Assembly: GCF_021130785.1 (NCBI RefSeq) | Contig: NC_060214.1 | Location: 43,259,001 to 43,323,000 of the forward strand | Source: Homalodisca vitripennis | Taxonomy: Eukaryota > Arthropoda > Insecta > Hemiptera > Cicadellidae | Direction of reading: 5' to 3' | DNA: 64,000 nucleotides | Shown here: piece by piece, positions 1-12,135 of the stretch | Position numbering within the stretch: position 1 is the first letter of the stretch | How the letters are laid out: every line of letters begins with the position of its first letter | Notes under the pieces: model-generated | What the model was told of the DNA's origin: nothing | What the model saw: only the letters and a program-made list of their open reading frames with translations | Databases searched by the model: none | Made by a program: the position numbers and the translations under genes

Positions 1-59
1 GGTTGGCCAGGGCATCAGGTTTCCTTTCAGAACGAATAAAACTTTCGCCTTTTTAAGCC

Positions 60-625
60 AGCGCAGAGGAATCCTAAATTTGAAGTGCGTATCATTTTAT
101 GTAAAGCACTTGCTAAGTAATAAATAATGGGGATCCATTTAATTTTAAACAGAAATTGATTTTTCATTGATGATAAAATTAAGAATTAGTCATTCTGAGA
201 CGCATATACCGGTAAAAAGTGTACACCTTTCGTTCTAAGGTATTTATAGTGCCATAATTGAGTTCGTCCTAAATTGCCTACTTCAAGGAAAAAACAACTA
301 AGATGTGTTTTGTAATAGTCTATATCTGTAACAAAAGTTACCTAGTAACCTCGTCATAGATATCTGGATTACACTGATAATAAAACACCGCATACTTAAA
401 TTTTGCTACAATTTACAGTTATAAAGTATATCTTACTTAAAGTTCTCATTTGATTATATTCATGGCCACTGTGCTCATCAGTGATTACAGAAAAGGTTAA
501 AAAAGAAAGGTTGTGACAGTTAAGATTACTCTTTCTCTTTATAAATGTAAACCTAAATAAATTTAAAATAGTACCTAGCTTAGTTAAATATATCATATTT
601 TCAGTACTAGTGGGGAGAAGATCGG
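60..625. repeat. Ancient duplicated block, partner at 46.2 kb
   Basis: This stretch aligns by eye, same orientation, with 46210-46860. Matching islands include the TAATTTTAAACAGAA core near 140, the GTGCCATAATTGAGTT stretch near 250, the AACTAAGAT stretch near 297 and the GTGGGGAG stretch near 610. Similarity is patchy with many indels, so the duplication is old. It could be a segmental duplication or two copies of an unnamed dispersed element. A minus-strand open frame at 396-596 resembles nothing I know and is probably chance. Confidence 0.6.
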
Positions 626-644
626 AGGGATTTAAAAAAATAGT

Positions 645-740
645 ATTATGTCAGGGACCATAAGAATATCCTTTTAAAATTCCAGTCCATCGGTTTAGTA
701 GTTTTTAAGTGATTGAGAAAATCACACATAGACATAATAT
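645..740 (+). mobile_element. RTE-like LINE or SINE 3' tail fragment
   Basis: The stretch contains CCATCGGTTTAGTAGTTTTT followed by a GAGAAAATCACACATAGACA-type run. That is the usual look of the 3' end of insect RTE-clade LINEs and the SINEs that borrow their tails (a phrase equivalent to 'cggttcagtagttt...gagattag...acagacag'). No coding part is attached. The family assignment rests on memory of the motif. Confidence 0.5.
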
Positions 741-2744
741 GATTTGAATATTTTTAGAATAGATAATTTTAATTCCATAATCCAGAATCAATTTTTATGA
801 CGACACTATGTATTCAAAAAGCTGCCATAAAAATATAGGATTACTTTTTATACGCTTGCTGTTATGAAGTAGGCAACACAGAAGCCTATGCATTTCCAAT
901 AATTCAGCTGTGAGCTAAATAAATAAGGTTCCTTGTATGCCAGCTACAGACTTTAGGCAAAATTAGTTAGTTTATGATAATGCTTTTTTGGCAAGGAAAT
1001 AATTAACGAAATCATTAAAAACTGAACCAAGTAGATTTTAGTATAGTTTATTGTAAACTTAATAGTTTACTGTAAACTAAAAGTTTACAGTAAGTTTTCA
1101 CAGACCGTTATCAACGTATTGAAATAAATGTTTGCTGTATTTTATACTTAATTCTGAATTACTACGGTCCAAAATCTGTCTAATTTTACATACAACAATA
1201 TCAATGCAGATGAGGTTGAAGTATATATAATATTATTTCTTTACGAGAATAGGATGTTCTGTACTATTCTTGTTTACTAATTGGGTTCTAAAATAAAAGG
1301 AAAAAATATCATGATATTAAATCAGATTCTAGATGTAAGTTATTCGAATCCTTTTCTTCAAACCTTCCACACCAAGGAAATAAACCAGATTTTTGAAAAC
1401 CTTGGGTATCCCCCAGGTTTTAGCCAAGGACGGTAAAATTTTGAAAAGAAATCTGCGTTTTAAGAAATTAAGTTATGGTTGTATCATTCAATATATAGAA
1501 ACATACTAGTATAATCCTTTTGTATTGGTCACTGACGCCGTGTTGTAATTAAAAAGCAAATGTATAGGAAACTGTTATTTGTAGCAATTGCCACTGAATT
1601 ATTCATTCCTAATAGATTTATAATTTAATTGTAGAGTTATGGATTCATTTAAGGCTTATCCAAATAAGTGTTGTATATATAATAATTGTTAAATAATTTG
1701 TATTATTACTTACAACAACACTACCTTTCCAGGAAGGGTATTACATAGTTTTAAATTACGATACAGATGGCACTGGTGCATGGATTTCCCTGAGAATTCA
1801 AATATATGCCTTAAAACATAATTTATTTTTGATAAAAGTAAGTATTCTATCATTTTATACACTAAAGCGATTAAATTAAACCCTTAACCATGTAAAGTTA
1901 ACTTGTGATTACAAAATAATGTTTGAATTGTTACTCATATCAAAGAGAGAGTTAAGTTATTTGCAAAATTGACTATATTATCATTTCATAGCTTTATCGC
2001 CCACGGTCATTACACAGAGAAAGGTCGTAATTTTGCAAACAAACTTCTTCACTACGCTTGACCGTAGTTTAAGTGTCCTCTTCCTTGGACAAAGTGAGGA
2101 TATTCCTGAAGCTCAATTTGGTGCTTCCGCTTGAGGACGAGGTAATGTAACTTCCAGTCGTTCAAAAATGGCAAGCCTTATATGAATTTTCGAAATTTCA
2201 TGTTTAGATATTTAGAAAAAGTTTCCTTTTGAAGGAGAACACCATTCATTTAAATTTTAGTTTTGTTTATCTCGACTGAAAATAATATATAAATGGAAAT
2301 TATTTTAATATTTTTCTCCGGAATAGTAAATGTTGTTTTCGAAACATTATGCTGATACGATAATGAATGTTATTTCGTAATTTATTAAATAAAAATGGAA
2401 CTACACATATATGATAAAATAAACTTAACACTCTAAAATTAATAAATTTGTAGCATTCCGTACAGCACTACGTGCAGCATAACAGGATTTTGTGAGTAAC
2501 ATGCAAAGTTTAAACTCTATAGCTATAGTATTTCAATCACGAACTAACTAACCTGGGGAGAGACAGATAGACATAACCTAACACATAAAATTAATTGTTA
2601 CATCCGTCTGACTGACAAAAGGGAAATTGTGTTATCGTACTTAGAGAACCATTCAATTACTCTTAGCTAAACTCAGTTTCTTATCATTATAGAAATGAAG
2701 TTTTGTGCAACATTTAAAATGTATAATTTAAACCCTTGTCATTT
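741..2744. other. No gene seen
   Basis: AT-rich sequence with no open frame or recognisable element, apart from the palindromic triplet at 1044-1098. A slightly less AT-rich patch at 2040-2160 contains short inverted words (TTCCTTGGA near 2083) but nothing I can name. Confidence 0.5.
1044..1098. repeat. Three tandem copies of a palindromic 15-mer
   Basis: The word AGTTTACTGTAAACT and close variants occur three times in about 55 bp (near 1046, 1064 and 1082). Each copy is itself an inverted repeat, AGTTTA facing TAAACT. This could be a cluster of binding sites for a dimeric or forkhead-like factor (GTAAACA-type words), or a simple replication-slippage product. No neighbouring gene helps decide. 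Confidence 0.55.
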
Positions 2745-3112
2745 TTTCTTGTGGTTTGGTTTCCTAGCAGTGTTTAAATAATAAAAGTCAATACACACCT
2801 AGTCACCAAAGATGATGCTGCATGTTTTGGGATAAGTATTCAACATTTGTATCTCAAATGTTAAAATCTGTTAGTTAGTTAACAAAAATATGATGCTGTT
2901 ATTCTATCTTTTCCATCGCGGATAACTATAAGAGCAATGGAAAAATATTACCTAAAATCTTAAAAAATCCCAAGGAGTGACAAAAGTCATAACCAAACTT
3001 GGTGTAGGGTGAAGAACTGTGTACAAATGAGGTTTCATACAAAGTTTCAATTTTATTGCTAGTTAATTTTTGAGATATCATGTGTACAGACAAAAAGAAA
3101 CACGGAGATTAA
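2745..3112 (+). repeat. Dispersed repeat, GCTCAGCCAA family (eroded copy 1)
   Basis: It shares a 5' part (a 'GTTTCCTAGCAGTGTTTAAA..TAAAAGT' pattern near 2757) and a 3' part with the better copy at 7975-8410. The 3' part has a GAGTGACA word, a TTTCAT..AAAGTTTCAA stretch, then GAGATATCATGTGTACAGAC at 3071. The terminal GCTCAGCCAA word is lost in this copy. No coding capacity. The order of blocks is what ties it to the family. Confidence 0.45.
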
Positions 3113-4982
3113 TTTTTTTTGCAGCCTATCGAATGATATCCTAAGCTAATGATCAACATATTACCAACATAAATATCAATATTGGATTCAAGTTTCTCTT
3201 AAACGTATCCTGTTATTAGCAGCATATGATGTTCGAATAATGAGCTCTCATTAAAATGCCACCAAAGTGTGTTTAATGATCTAAATAACCTAGTGTTGTA
3301 TGTAACACATACGTCACGTTAACTAGACGTAAATGGTGCTTCGCACATGTTTACCCTGATAATTAGTTCGTAACTCAATCAGCCGTAAGCACGATGGTAC
3401 TGATACTATCAGTACAGAGTTGCCTCATGTTATCGCTTTTTAACAGAGTTCTGGACTTAATGTAATGAAAATAAAGATTTGTCCACGAATGAACAGTGAA
3501 AGTGCAAAATGATTCGTTGAGCGTGACGGGAGAGATCGTTCCTTTTTTAAATCAAGCCAAAAATAATTCCAAACGAAGTATTTGATTCACTAATAAAACT
3601 TATATAATACTAGAAACAATAATACAGCAAAACAATAACTGTGCGTGGCAAAAATTGTATGATAAAATAATTAATTAATTGATTGATTGCATTTATTTCA
3701 AAAATTTACATACAGAGTAATGGAATAAATAAAAAAATATCTTTCTAGGAGGTTATCCCCACATGGGAAATAGCGTATGTTTTTTTTCAATTATGGTAAT
3801 AAAAGAAATTTTAACGACCATTTAATATCCAATTATAAACATTTGTTTTATTTAATTTCAAATAATTAAAGTAAGTGCCACGGAACCATAGAAGCATTGT
3901 CTAGAAACGTTGTTGTCAGTTTCTAAGTCATATCTGATTTTCGCCAACTTGACTGATAAATTCCCTCGAAAATTAATAACATCTAAATCATCCTATTTGA
4001 ACCACAGGGACGAAGCTCTATAATAAAACGGTTTTTGGCATTTACAACACATTGGTGAGTAAGAATACTGTCTAACTGATAGGATTTGAAATCAGAGTGT
4101 TCAAATGCTCTTGAGTATCGAATTCGGGTTCTATCAAATGCCTCTCAGCATGAATATGCATGACAAATGGCCAAGAACGAAGACACATTCGGATGTCCAG
4201 TTTCCATTCGGTTGTCAGCCTGCGGAACTCACTTTCCTTTAAACTCTTCCTTGCCATTTATATTTATACTGGTAATTGTGTACGTTTAGAAAATATAGAT
4301 ATTCTAGATTATAATGATCTATAGTCCGTTTGTTTGTTTTAAAAGGTCTATAACTAATTACGACATACAATAACCTACATGTTTGCGACTGCGAACCGAA
4401 ACGACATGTTTCGTCTACCATCAATAAGGTTATAACACCATTGTCGTTATTTAGTCATAGTTTTATTAACACGTCTATATAGTCAAAAGTATTAAAATTA
4501 ATTTAATAGTTATGTGAGGAAGTAAGATAAATATTAAAATTGTCAGCCTCTTTTAATAAATTAGTTTGTTACAGTACAAAGTATCAAATGATGTATTGTA
4601 ATAGTTGTACAAAATGGTAAGATAAATATTTTTAACACTTTTTAAATACTAAATTTAAGAATGTTTTCAAAGTAAAATTTAACCTTTACCAACCTCCATG
4701 TTTAGGTTTATCATGTTACTGTTAATACCTAAATTTGGTCACAGTTGTGAAACAAGGCATGTAGAACTAACCAGTCTCTGTAACTAAATGTCCCCCAGTA
4801 GTTTCAGACTCTCTGTATGGTGCGAGTTAATATTCTGGTTGTTCTGTAACTTCCGCTCCTGTTAAATATTTAGAGAAACTATTAGTATAAAGTGTAACTT
4901 CATGAAAGATGAGTGTTTATTCGCTTATAATAATCACATGAGATTATAAGATCCAGGTGTAGTAGATATCTATAATTTAATA
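3113..4982. other. Mostly featureless; possible LINE tail at 3659-3770
   Basis: The only structured piece is 3659-3770. On the minus strand it reads as a stretch ending in GAAATAAATGCAATCAATCA followed by ATTA repeats, which resembles the 3' end and short microsatellite tail of a CR1/jockey-type LINE. The small open frames at 4072-4424 (minus) overlap each other and look like chance. Confidence 0.35.
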
Positions 4983-5717
4983 TACAGGGTGTCCAAAAAG
5001 TCCCGGGTAGGTTAAATATTTTTAAAAATATTTAAAATAGAGCTACATAACCTTACACAAAGTTACTGAACATAAAAATCTATTTTATCACATATTCAGT
5101 GATCCGCTACTTCCTCAGGGGGTCGGCCCGTTAGGAGTCAGAAGAAAATATTAAATGTAAGCATTGGTTGATATGCATATGAAATAAAAGGTCTTTATTA
5201 GTAGAGTACAGAGCCTCAAACCCGACCTCAAACGGATAACCGAGTCAAAAATGACAGCCGTTCAAAGATGTGTATTTTTTTACATTAACCTAAGTTGCAA
5301 ACTCTAGCCATCGGCTGTAATTTTTGACTCGGTTATCCGTTTGAGATTAGGTTTACGGCCCTGTACTCTACTAATAAAGACCTTTTATTTGATATGCATA
5401 TCAACCTATGCTTACCTTTAAGATTTTTTTCTCTTTGAACGGCTTTCATTTTTGACTCGGTTATCAGTTTGAGGTCGGGTTTGCGGCTCTGTACTCTACT
5501 AATAAAGACCTTGTATTTGATATGCATGTAAACCTATGCTTACATTTAAGATTTTTTTCTGACTCCTAGCGGGCCGCCCCCCTGAGGAAGTAGCGGATCA
5601 CTGAATATGTGATAAAATAGACTTTTATGTCCAGTAACTTTGTGTAAGCTTTTGTAGCTCTATTTTAAATATTTTGACAAATATTTAACCGATCCGGGAC
5701 TTTTTGGACACCGTGTA
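4983..5717. mobile_element. Foldback element with long inverted arms, TA-flanked
   Basis: The outer ends are near-perfect inverted repeats: CAGGGTGTCCAAAAAGTCCC at 4985 and its complement ending at 5715, each flanked by TA. The arms continue inward for about 285 bp (4983-5267 against 5437-5717), through the CACATATTCAGTGATCCGCT block and the AAAGGTCTTTATTAGTAGAG block. The centre (about 5300-5436) holds a third, partial copy of the right arm in the same orientation as that arm, so the element is a foldback with an internal tandem duplication. TA flanks and termini of this kind suggest a Tc1/mariner-type non-autonomous element. It encodes no protein; the minus-strand open frame at 5333-5527 lies in the repeated arm. 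Confidence 0.85.
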
Positions 5718-7974
5718 TATTAAAATATTTACAATAAAGCCCACATAATGGAGTTAGTACTTTTTCCCGAGGGATTTTTCTCATACGTATACAAGTGTCA
5801 TTTCTCTTCATGAATCCTCCCAATGAAGACCAAGAGTCAGGTTGTTTATATGTATTATTGTGTATTCATAATAAACACTTTACAAGTGTTATTGTTTGCT
5901 AATAGATATATGTGACAGAGCCAATGTCCTAAAGAATTACAGAAGTCTTTTAAAAATATATTAAGTACTTTTGTTAAGTCATGGTATTTTTAAAATTTTT
6001 CAATTCCCAGACTCATTTTCAAAAACATAATTAATTGTGTCAAAGAATCAACTTCTATGAGAACCAACGTTGTTCAATAATACGACTACGACGAAAATTA
6101 AAACTAGAGCGTATTATCATATATTTTATGTGCTGCGACAGAAAATGTTCAATTATGTTGTGATAAATAATAAAGTGTTTGATCGCAATCATAAATAAAA
6201 TAATGTTTAAAAACATTTCTATGTTGTTTCACTGTAATTCTATGCATCAGTAAATGTGATTTGAAGGCAAGAGCAGAATTTATTAACTTTGTTGATTTTA
6301 CTAGATGAATAGAGTTGATACAACCCTCTATTTATTCGATTTAATGTAAACTGAAGATTAGATACTTTTAAACTAAAACAATTTAAAGAAAGAATAGTGT
6401 ATAGTTTTAAAGTTTTAGTGGAGTCGTTATAAAATTGTTTTAAAGTGTTATAAAAGTGCCAGTTTTCTTTTGTTTTAGATTAGCTCCTTATTTTATTTTT
6501 CATAGAGCACAGAGCGTAGATTTAAGGATTTCCTCTGATTCTTACCAACATACCATTCCCTTGACAAGCTGAGGAGTCACTAGTTGTGTAAAGTGTGACA
6601 TTTTAAAATGTGACATCCACATAGTCTGTAAACGGTTTTCATAAATTTAATTAAAAATTAAATGTATACAATTTGAAACGGTTTTTTTGTACAAAATGTT
6701 AACTTCAAAAGTAACATATTAGTCGTAAATTTTGTGACACGTCACACGATTCTCGTTGTGATTTACGACATACAGCTGACCGTCTGCAGTGACTGTGACA
6801 ATGTGTCACATAAAACATGTGTCAGGTTGTGAAGTTAAGTATTATTACATAGCTACTGTTGTCTGAAACCATTGTTAAACAAACGTATACTCTTTTAACT
6901 AAACTATTAGTATGTCGCTGCATAAAAAAGAACATTTGTCAGCTGAATATTTTGTTAAATGTTTAAAAAGTCTTCTTTGAAGGTGTCACGACTGATATAC
7001 CGCAATCTTTCCCCGTGGATCTCGATAGGGGTTGGAACTTAATCTCCATGTTAGCCAACCTGAATATCCTTTTACTGTAGGGATATCCTAGTAGCAAACA
7101 AAAAGGTCCCTTTAGAACTCAGAGCAATGAGGGGTTTCTCAGCTTCTTATCCTGATAGAACAAAAAATCCCCAGGATCTTCCTATCAAAAGTTATCCAAC
7201 ATACGGGCATACAGATGGACGTACAACCATATGTGCCAAAATATTTTAAAAACTGTGTGTTTGTGACTGTAAATGGTGATATAAGCTAGGTTATTAAGTC
7301 TTAAGATGGCAATGGCCAGAAAAAATCATCTCATCCAAAAAAAGTTAAATTTCTGCTGGTCAATAATGTCGAAAGAAGAGTTTGATGAACTGATAACAAC
7401 GACATCTGATAATTTACAGCCAGTAGATCTACTTCCTTCTTACGATTCTTTGTAAATGCTCTGTGTGAAAGATGTTAGATATAATATATTTGATGCCTTA
7501 TTTAAATCTAACAGTACAGTATCAGTGTTTTCGCTCATTGTAAGTGTTCACATGGTTCGGAAATGAGAGAGGGCATGTGAGTTTAAAAATATCTAAAAAA
7601 TGGCAACCATTCAATTTGGGTTGCACTTATATGGCTGACTATAGAAGAGTGTAATTAGCCAGGAAAATATATTAAAGTAAATATCAAATTAAACCTACAG
7701 TCTTATACTGCAGGTACTGACAATACAAGACAGAAGTAAGCCACACCACATATGAAAGCAGGCTCAGCTGAGGTTTCATGCAGCATTTAAGATCTAGATA
7801 ATTTAATTGTCTAAAATTCACGCAGAGCTATAGACAAAAACACGATCATTAAAAAAATCACATCGTAGATATTATTCTTGTAAAAATAAAGATTCCTGCA
7901 AATTTAAAGGTTATTAAAAACAATCTATGAAAACCTTTATTTGGTTTGTAAAAGCTTTGTCAAAACATTTCAAA
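5718..7974. other. No gene seen; possible eroded LINE tail at 7080-7220
   Basis: AT-rich and mostly unstructured. At 7080-7220 a plus-strand stretch ends CAACATACGGGCATACAGAT followed by GGACG, resembling the polar 3' end of an RTE-like element. A 49-codon open frame starting at 7305 is noted under rejected items. Between 6590 and 6830 the word GTGACA and its complement TGTCAC recur several times without a clear period. Confidence 0.4.
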
Positions 7975-8410
7975 CACATCATACATTCAGGTTTTCTTTT
8001 CTTAAATAGGGTTTCATATCAGTGTTTAAATTATAAAAGTCTAAACACCAAGTAACTACTAATGGTGTCTTATGTGTTGTGATAGTGAGGCTACGTGTGT
8101 TAATAATCACATGTTTCAATCTATTAAGGATGTATTAAGTTTGTTAAATCTTTTTGTAGTCTGCCATTTCTCTTGGCTATCCTGGTTACCCATAAAACCA
8201 ATGTAAAAATATTCGCTAACGCTCAGCCAAATCCCATGGATTGACATGAACCATTATAACTTCAGTGTTCCTCATATGGAAATAAAATTTTAAGCTTTTA
8301 AGTCTATAGAAAAGTTCGTATTAGAGATATCGTGCGGACAGATATACAGACAGAGAGAAATGTGATATTCTCGTTGCCACGAGTAATAGTCTTCGCTAAA
8401 GCTCAGCCAA
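7975..8410 (+). repeat. Dispersed repeat, GCTCAGCCAA family (best copy)
   Basis: This is the clearest copy of a repeat found at least six times here. GCTCAGCCAA occurs at 8221-8230 and again exactly 180 bp later at 8401-8410, each preceded by CTTCGCTAA or ATTCGCTAAC. Between them are a GACATGAACCAT word, TAAGTCTATAGAAAAGTTCG and GAGATATCGTGCGGACAGAT. The upstream part (7990-8200) shares blocks with 2745, 18785 and 49480. The 180-bp spacing of the same word suggests either terminal direct repeats or the remains of a tandem monomer. No coding. Confidence 0.65.
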
Positions 8411-9581
8411 TAATAGTTATAAATGTTACCAGGTGTTTTAACCAAACTAGTGAATGATTCGTAATACATATGTGCAGTATTGATGTAGGTTCTATTCTGT
8501 ACGTAAATTTTATCTCTCTAGAGTTGGATGGAATCCAAACAATTTGTGGAAGATCGGAAATACACTGTAATCATTGTTGGTTTTATTAAATGTTACTGTT
8601 TGATAGAATAAAAATTATATCTTTTTATAACGAAAACAAACAATAATATCAGCTGTAATTACAAGTAAGTGTATTACAGATGAAACAGAATAATATGTAT
8701 AATTGTACTGGTAATTGAGTTACATTTCCGCATGTTGCAATATGAGGGATGGAATGTTAATATTGTTATTCATAGCACGTAAACTGATAAAACTGCAATG
8801 TTTATAGTCTGAGAATCCTGTATAAGGAGGAGGAGAATAAAGTGAGCTATAGACTCGACGTATTGCTATTTCTATATACGCTAAATCGATGCTGGTCATG
8901 AGTCCTGTTCCTCAGTGGGGTTTGGCTGAGCGTTAGAGCAGCTTAATTTTCAGCATGAATTATTTGGTACGTGGTCTTGAAATGTTACATGCTATTACTC
9001 AGTTTATTTTAGTAAAAAAATGTTTTGTTTATTACACCTAGGTTACAAATTAACGTTAGTAGGGAACCGGATGTTTGTTGGGCACTTTCTCATCCTTCAG
9101 TGATTCAAGGAAACAGTAACTACATTTCGAGATTTGCATTCTGATCTCTTTCTCAGACAACTAACGTAATACATTACTATTGTCGAGATAAACATAAAAA
9201 AAACCATACCAGAGTGACGTGAAATGCATAAGTTACACATATCAACAATCATGTTGTAGAAATAACGCAATAGTATGGTAGAAACGGATGATTTAATGCG
9301 AATTTTCAAATTTGGGCCGATCCATTTTACTTTTCGCTGAGTCCAGCGATCAACTTTACTTGACTCCTTAAATCTATTTAATGTAAGCCTGGCTTAAGAT
9401 GTACATAATTTTAAAGGAGCTTTAAAATTCATAGAATTTCTTAGTGAAAATGAGCATCTAAGTTTTAATTTACAGTATGATGTACTGAACATAAAATCTT
9501 CACCTTAATATGAAACTGTAAAGTTTCTACAATTGTTTAAGAGCCGAAAAAAGTCACTCTTGTGAACAGATTAGCCCAGCG
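8411..9581. other. No gene seen; isolated GCTCAGCCAA motif on the minus strand
   Basis: The complement of GCTCAGCCAA with its flank lies at 8921-8936 (TTTGGCTGAGCGTTAG), as an orphan. An open frame at 9097-9309 (minus) has no recognisable features. Confidence 0.4.
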
Positions 9582-9743
9582 CTACGAATTGTACAACGTA
9601 CAAAAGTACAATGGACTTTTGTTGTTTATTATGCCACACAGTTGACCAGACTGAAACACTTTCCTGTCGTAACCTGGAAAATGTGTCCAAGTTCCATTCT
9701 CATTAATTTCACCTTGTTGGTTGCATATTGCACGTTTAATTAA
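9582..9743 (-). CDS. Possible terminal exon, cysteine-bearing unknown peptide
   Basis: On the minus strand, a pyrimidine-rich run ends in a good splice acceptor (CATCATCCCACAG, complement of 9744-9756) just before an open frame of 53 codons and a stop. The peptide begins LIKRAICNQQG and contains ENGTWTHFPGYDRK, QSGQLCGI and YFCTLYNS. It has three cysteines and one NGT glycosylation sequon, which would suit a secreted or extracellular segment. I do not recognise the family. No partner exon could be linked. The alternative is a chance open frame next to a chance acceptor. Confidence 0.2.
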   Translation of the reverse strand, partial: LIKRAICNQQGEINENGTWTHFPGYDRKVFQSGQLCGIINNKSPLYFCTLYNS

Positions 9744-9944
9744 CTGTGGGATGATGCAAAATAAAAATAAAATTATGACAATGACCAAATGTTAGGCCAA
9801 AACAATTTACTAGTGTTTAGGGTAAATACTTAGCTCACAGTTTACATGGAAAATCTACAAGAATCAAATAAAATTGAAAACAGAAGAATACACATTAGAT
9901 GTTCCAATTTAAATACCGTGGTAAAAGTTTAAATAGCAAACAAA

Positions 9945-10130
9945 AAAACTCGTTGGTATAGCGTTATCGAAGCCTATTACTTTTAGAGGATAGTCTGTCC
10001 GTCCATCTGTATGTCTGTCCGAAGGGTATTTCGAGATCAAAATGACCTATAAACGAAGTTTTGTATGATTTCATTTCTGTTCGATGATGGTGCATATCAC
10101 ATTACGAGATTTTGGGGAAGCAGCAGCGAT
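9945..10130 (-). repeat. Dispersed repeat, GCTCAGCCAA family (inverted copy)
   Basis: Read on the minus strand, it carries the family's ordered blocks: GTGATATGCACCATCATCGA, an AAAACTTCGTTTATAGGTC stretch, GATCTCGAAATACCC, CGGACAGACATACAG, then GGCTTCGATAACGCT, where the terminal CAGCCAA has been lost. Same family as 7975-8410, opposite orientation. Confidence 0.55.
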
Positions 10131-12135
10131 TACTTTTAGATTGGTCATACTATCTAGTGGTCTTAATGGTAACCATGACGGCAAAGAGAAAATAAATGAG
10201 TAAATAAAAATTTAAAGGAACTAAGTACAATCTCACGATATATAAACGTGTATCCTAATACACGTTGAGCTGAAGAGTCAAATTTTACACGCAACCTCAA
10301 AGAATACTGTTCCGCGACACTTTGTGTGTATACTGCTCCCTTGTTATAGCATACAAAAGGTGAATTGTAAACTAATAGCCAATCTCTGTAGACGGTATTA
10401 TAACTAATCAAAAAGCACTGCTATGTAAATAGTAAAGTGGAAAACTAATTTGTGTAATATATACAATGATATAATGACAATGAAATGTGATCTAGGAATA
10501 TACAAGTAATTAAAAACCTCATAATGAGAATAGTGATATGCTGGCAATGAATTGTATTGTCGGTTCTATTTAACGTTTTAATATCCCAACAAAATTGCTT
10601 CCTTACGTTTGTCATTAAAATCTATCACATTGAAATAAATGTTTCAATTTAAACCTAAAAATTTGCAGTAACGTAGAATGATATATTATAATATTTTGAG
10701 CAATTTTAAATACCTTATAAAGCTCTTAAATAATCTCCATATTTTTGGCTTAGCAATACGATATTCAAATATTTAAGCTACGAAATTATCAGTTGAGTTG
10801 TTTGAATAGGAAAAAATTTTTTAAAATAAAATTATTTGCTAAAAAAAGAAAAAAAATTCTTTATGTATTATATTATGACTAATGTATAAAAACTTTTATT
10901 TTCTTTAAATGCTTTTGTATAGTGAACCATAAAAGAAGCATCAACGGACTAAAACTAACATAAGAGTTATCTCACAGATGGAAAGACATCCAGAGAGACA
11001 GGTCTTTGATCTTCAAATCAATAGGATTCTTCATTGGACAAGAAGAAAACAAGTACCAAGTTTGTACTCCCTAGAACCTTTCTATTAAAAAGCTCAGGAT
11101 TTGAAGAAGGATCTATTGGATTAATAATAATGAAATGAATGTTTCCTTCTCTTACATTTATGTAGACGAGTTATCACAATGTAATGTTCTTTATATATTT
11201 TATTAATGAAATAAAAACATTTATTTGCCTGTTCAAATTTTTAACGTTTAAGTCTTGTACACATGATGCTTGAAAAACTAAACCCTTTAATTTATTAAGA
11301 ATCAGAATAGTACAAAATTTCACTAATGATTCAAATATTTAGCCATGAAAAATTGTTGGATTGAGAAAAGCATATTTGCTTTATTTATTCATTTTACATA
11401 TCAACAGACATATCTCCATTTTGACAAACATTAGACAAAAAATTAAATAATTCTACTCAAGATGCTAAACTAAAATAATGAAAAAATTAGACAATGTAAA
11501 CCATTGCCATCTGTATCCTAGTTATAAATAAAAAACAGTGACTGATAATTATAAAAACATGTGCAAGTACACCATAATCAATGGTAGCAAATGATTGATT
11601 TAAGTGAAAGACATCATTATTCGGCAATTGATAAGTAATAGTGCAAAATGAGTAAAGACTTAAATAAATGTAACATGCAAGTATAAGGATATAGATTTGA
11701 AGATACATCTAACAATAACATGTATAACAATATAAATATAAAAATGAGATAGGCCTACAAAAAGATACAATATATATCAATACAACAGCAACCATGAAAA
11801 AGCAGTAGACATATATAGTCTATTCAACCAAAACAAGAAAAATAAGTCATTCATACTAATAAATTAAATGGTCGAAAACCAGACTAAACTAAGTATGAAA
11901 ACGGCAAAAACAGAAACTAATGATAATAACTTAAGACATGCAGGTACCTACCCTAATCTTTGATAGCAAGTGAAAGATTTATGAAATACCGTACCTTAAA
12001 CTACTTATTAACTACTTATTAACAATTAGAGATAGTGAAAAAGAGTAACATTCAAATATAACAAGATAAATATAAAAATATAAATATACAACATAAACAT
12101 ACCAATAGAAAGGTAACAAAGTAAGTAGAAACAAG
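10131..12135. other. No gene seen
   Basis: AT-rich. A patch at 10965-11115 contains GACATCCAGAGAGACAGG and may be another worn retroelement tail. From 11700 to 12120 the sequence is very A-rich on the plus strand. Small open frames at 10163-10411 and 11487-11708 (both minus) look like chance; the latter is rich in hydrophobic residues only because the strand is T-rich. Confidence 0.45.

Noticed and set aside
7305..7454. 49-codon plus-strand frame starting MAMARKNHLIQKKLNF
   Set aside because: Composition looks somewhat protein-like, but there is no recognised domain, no splice sites and no paralogue, so it was not called.
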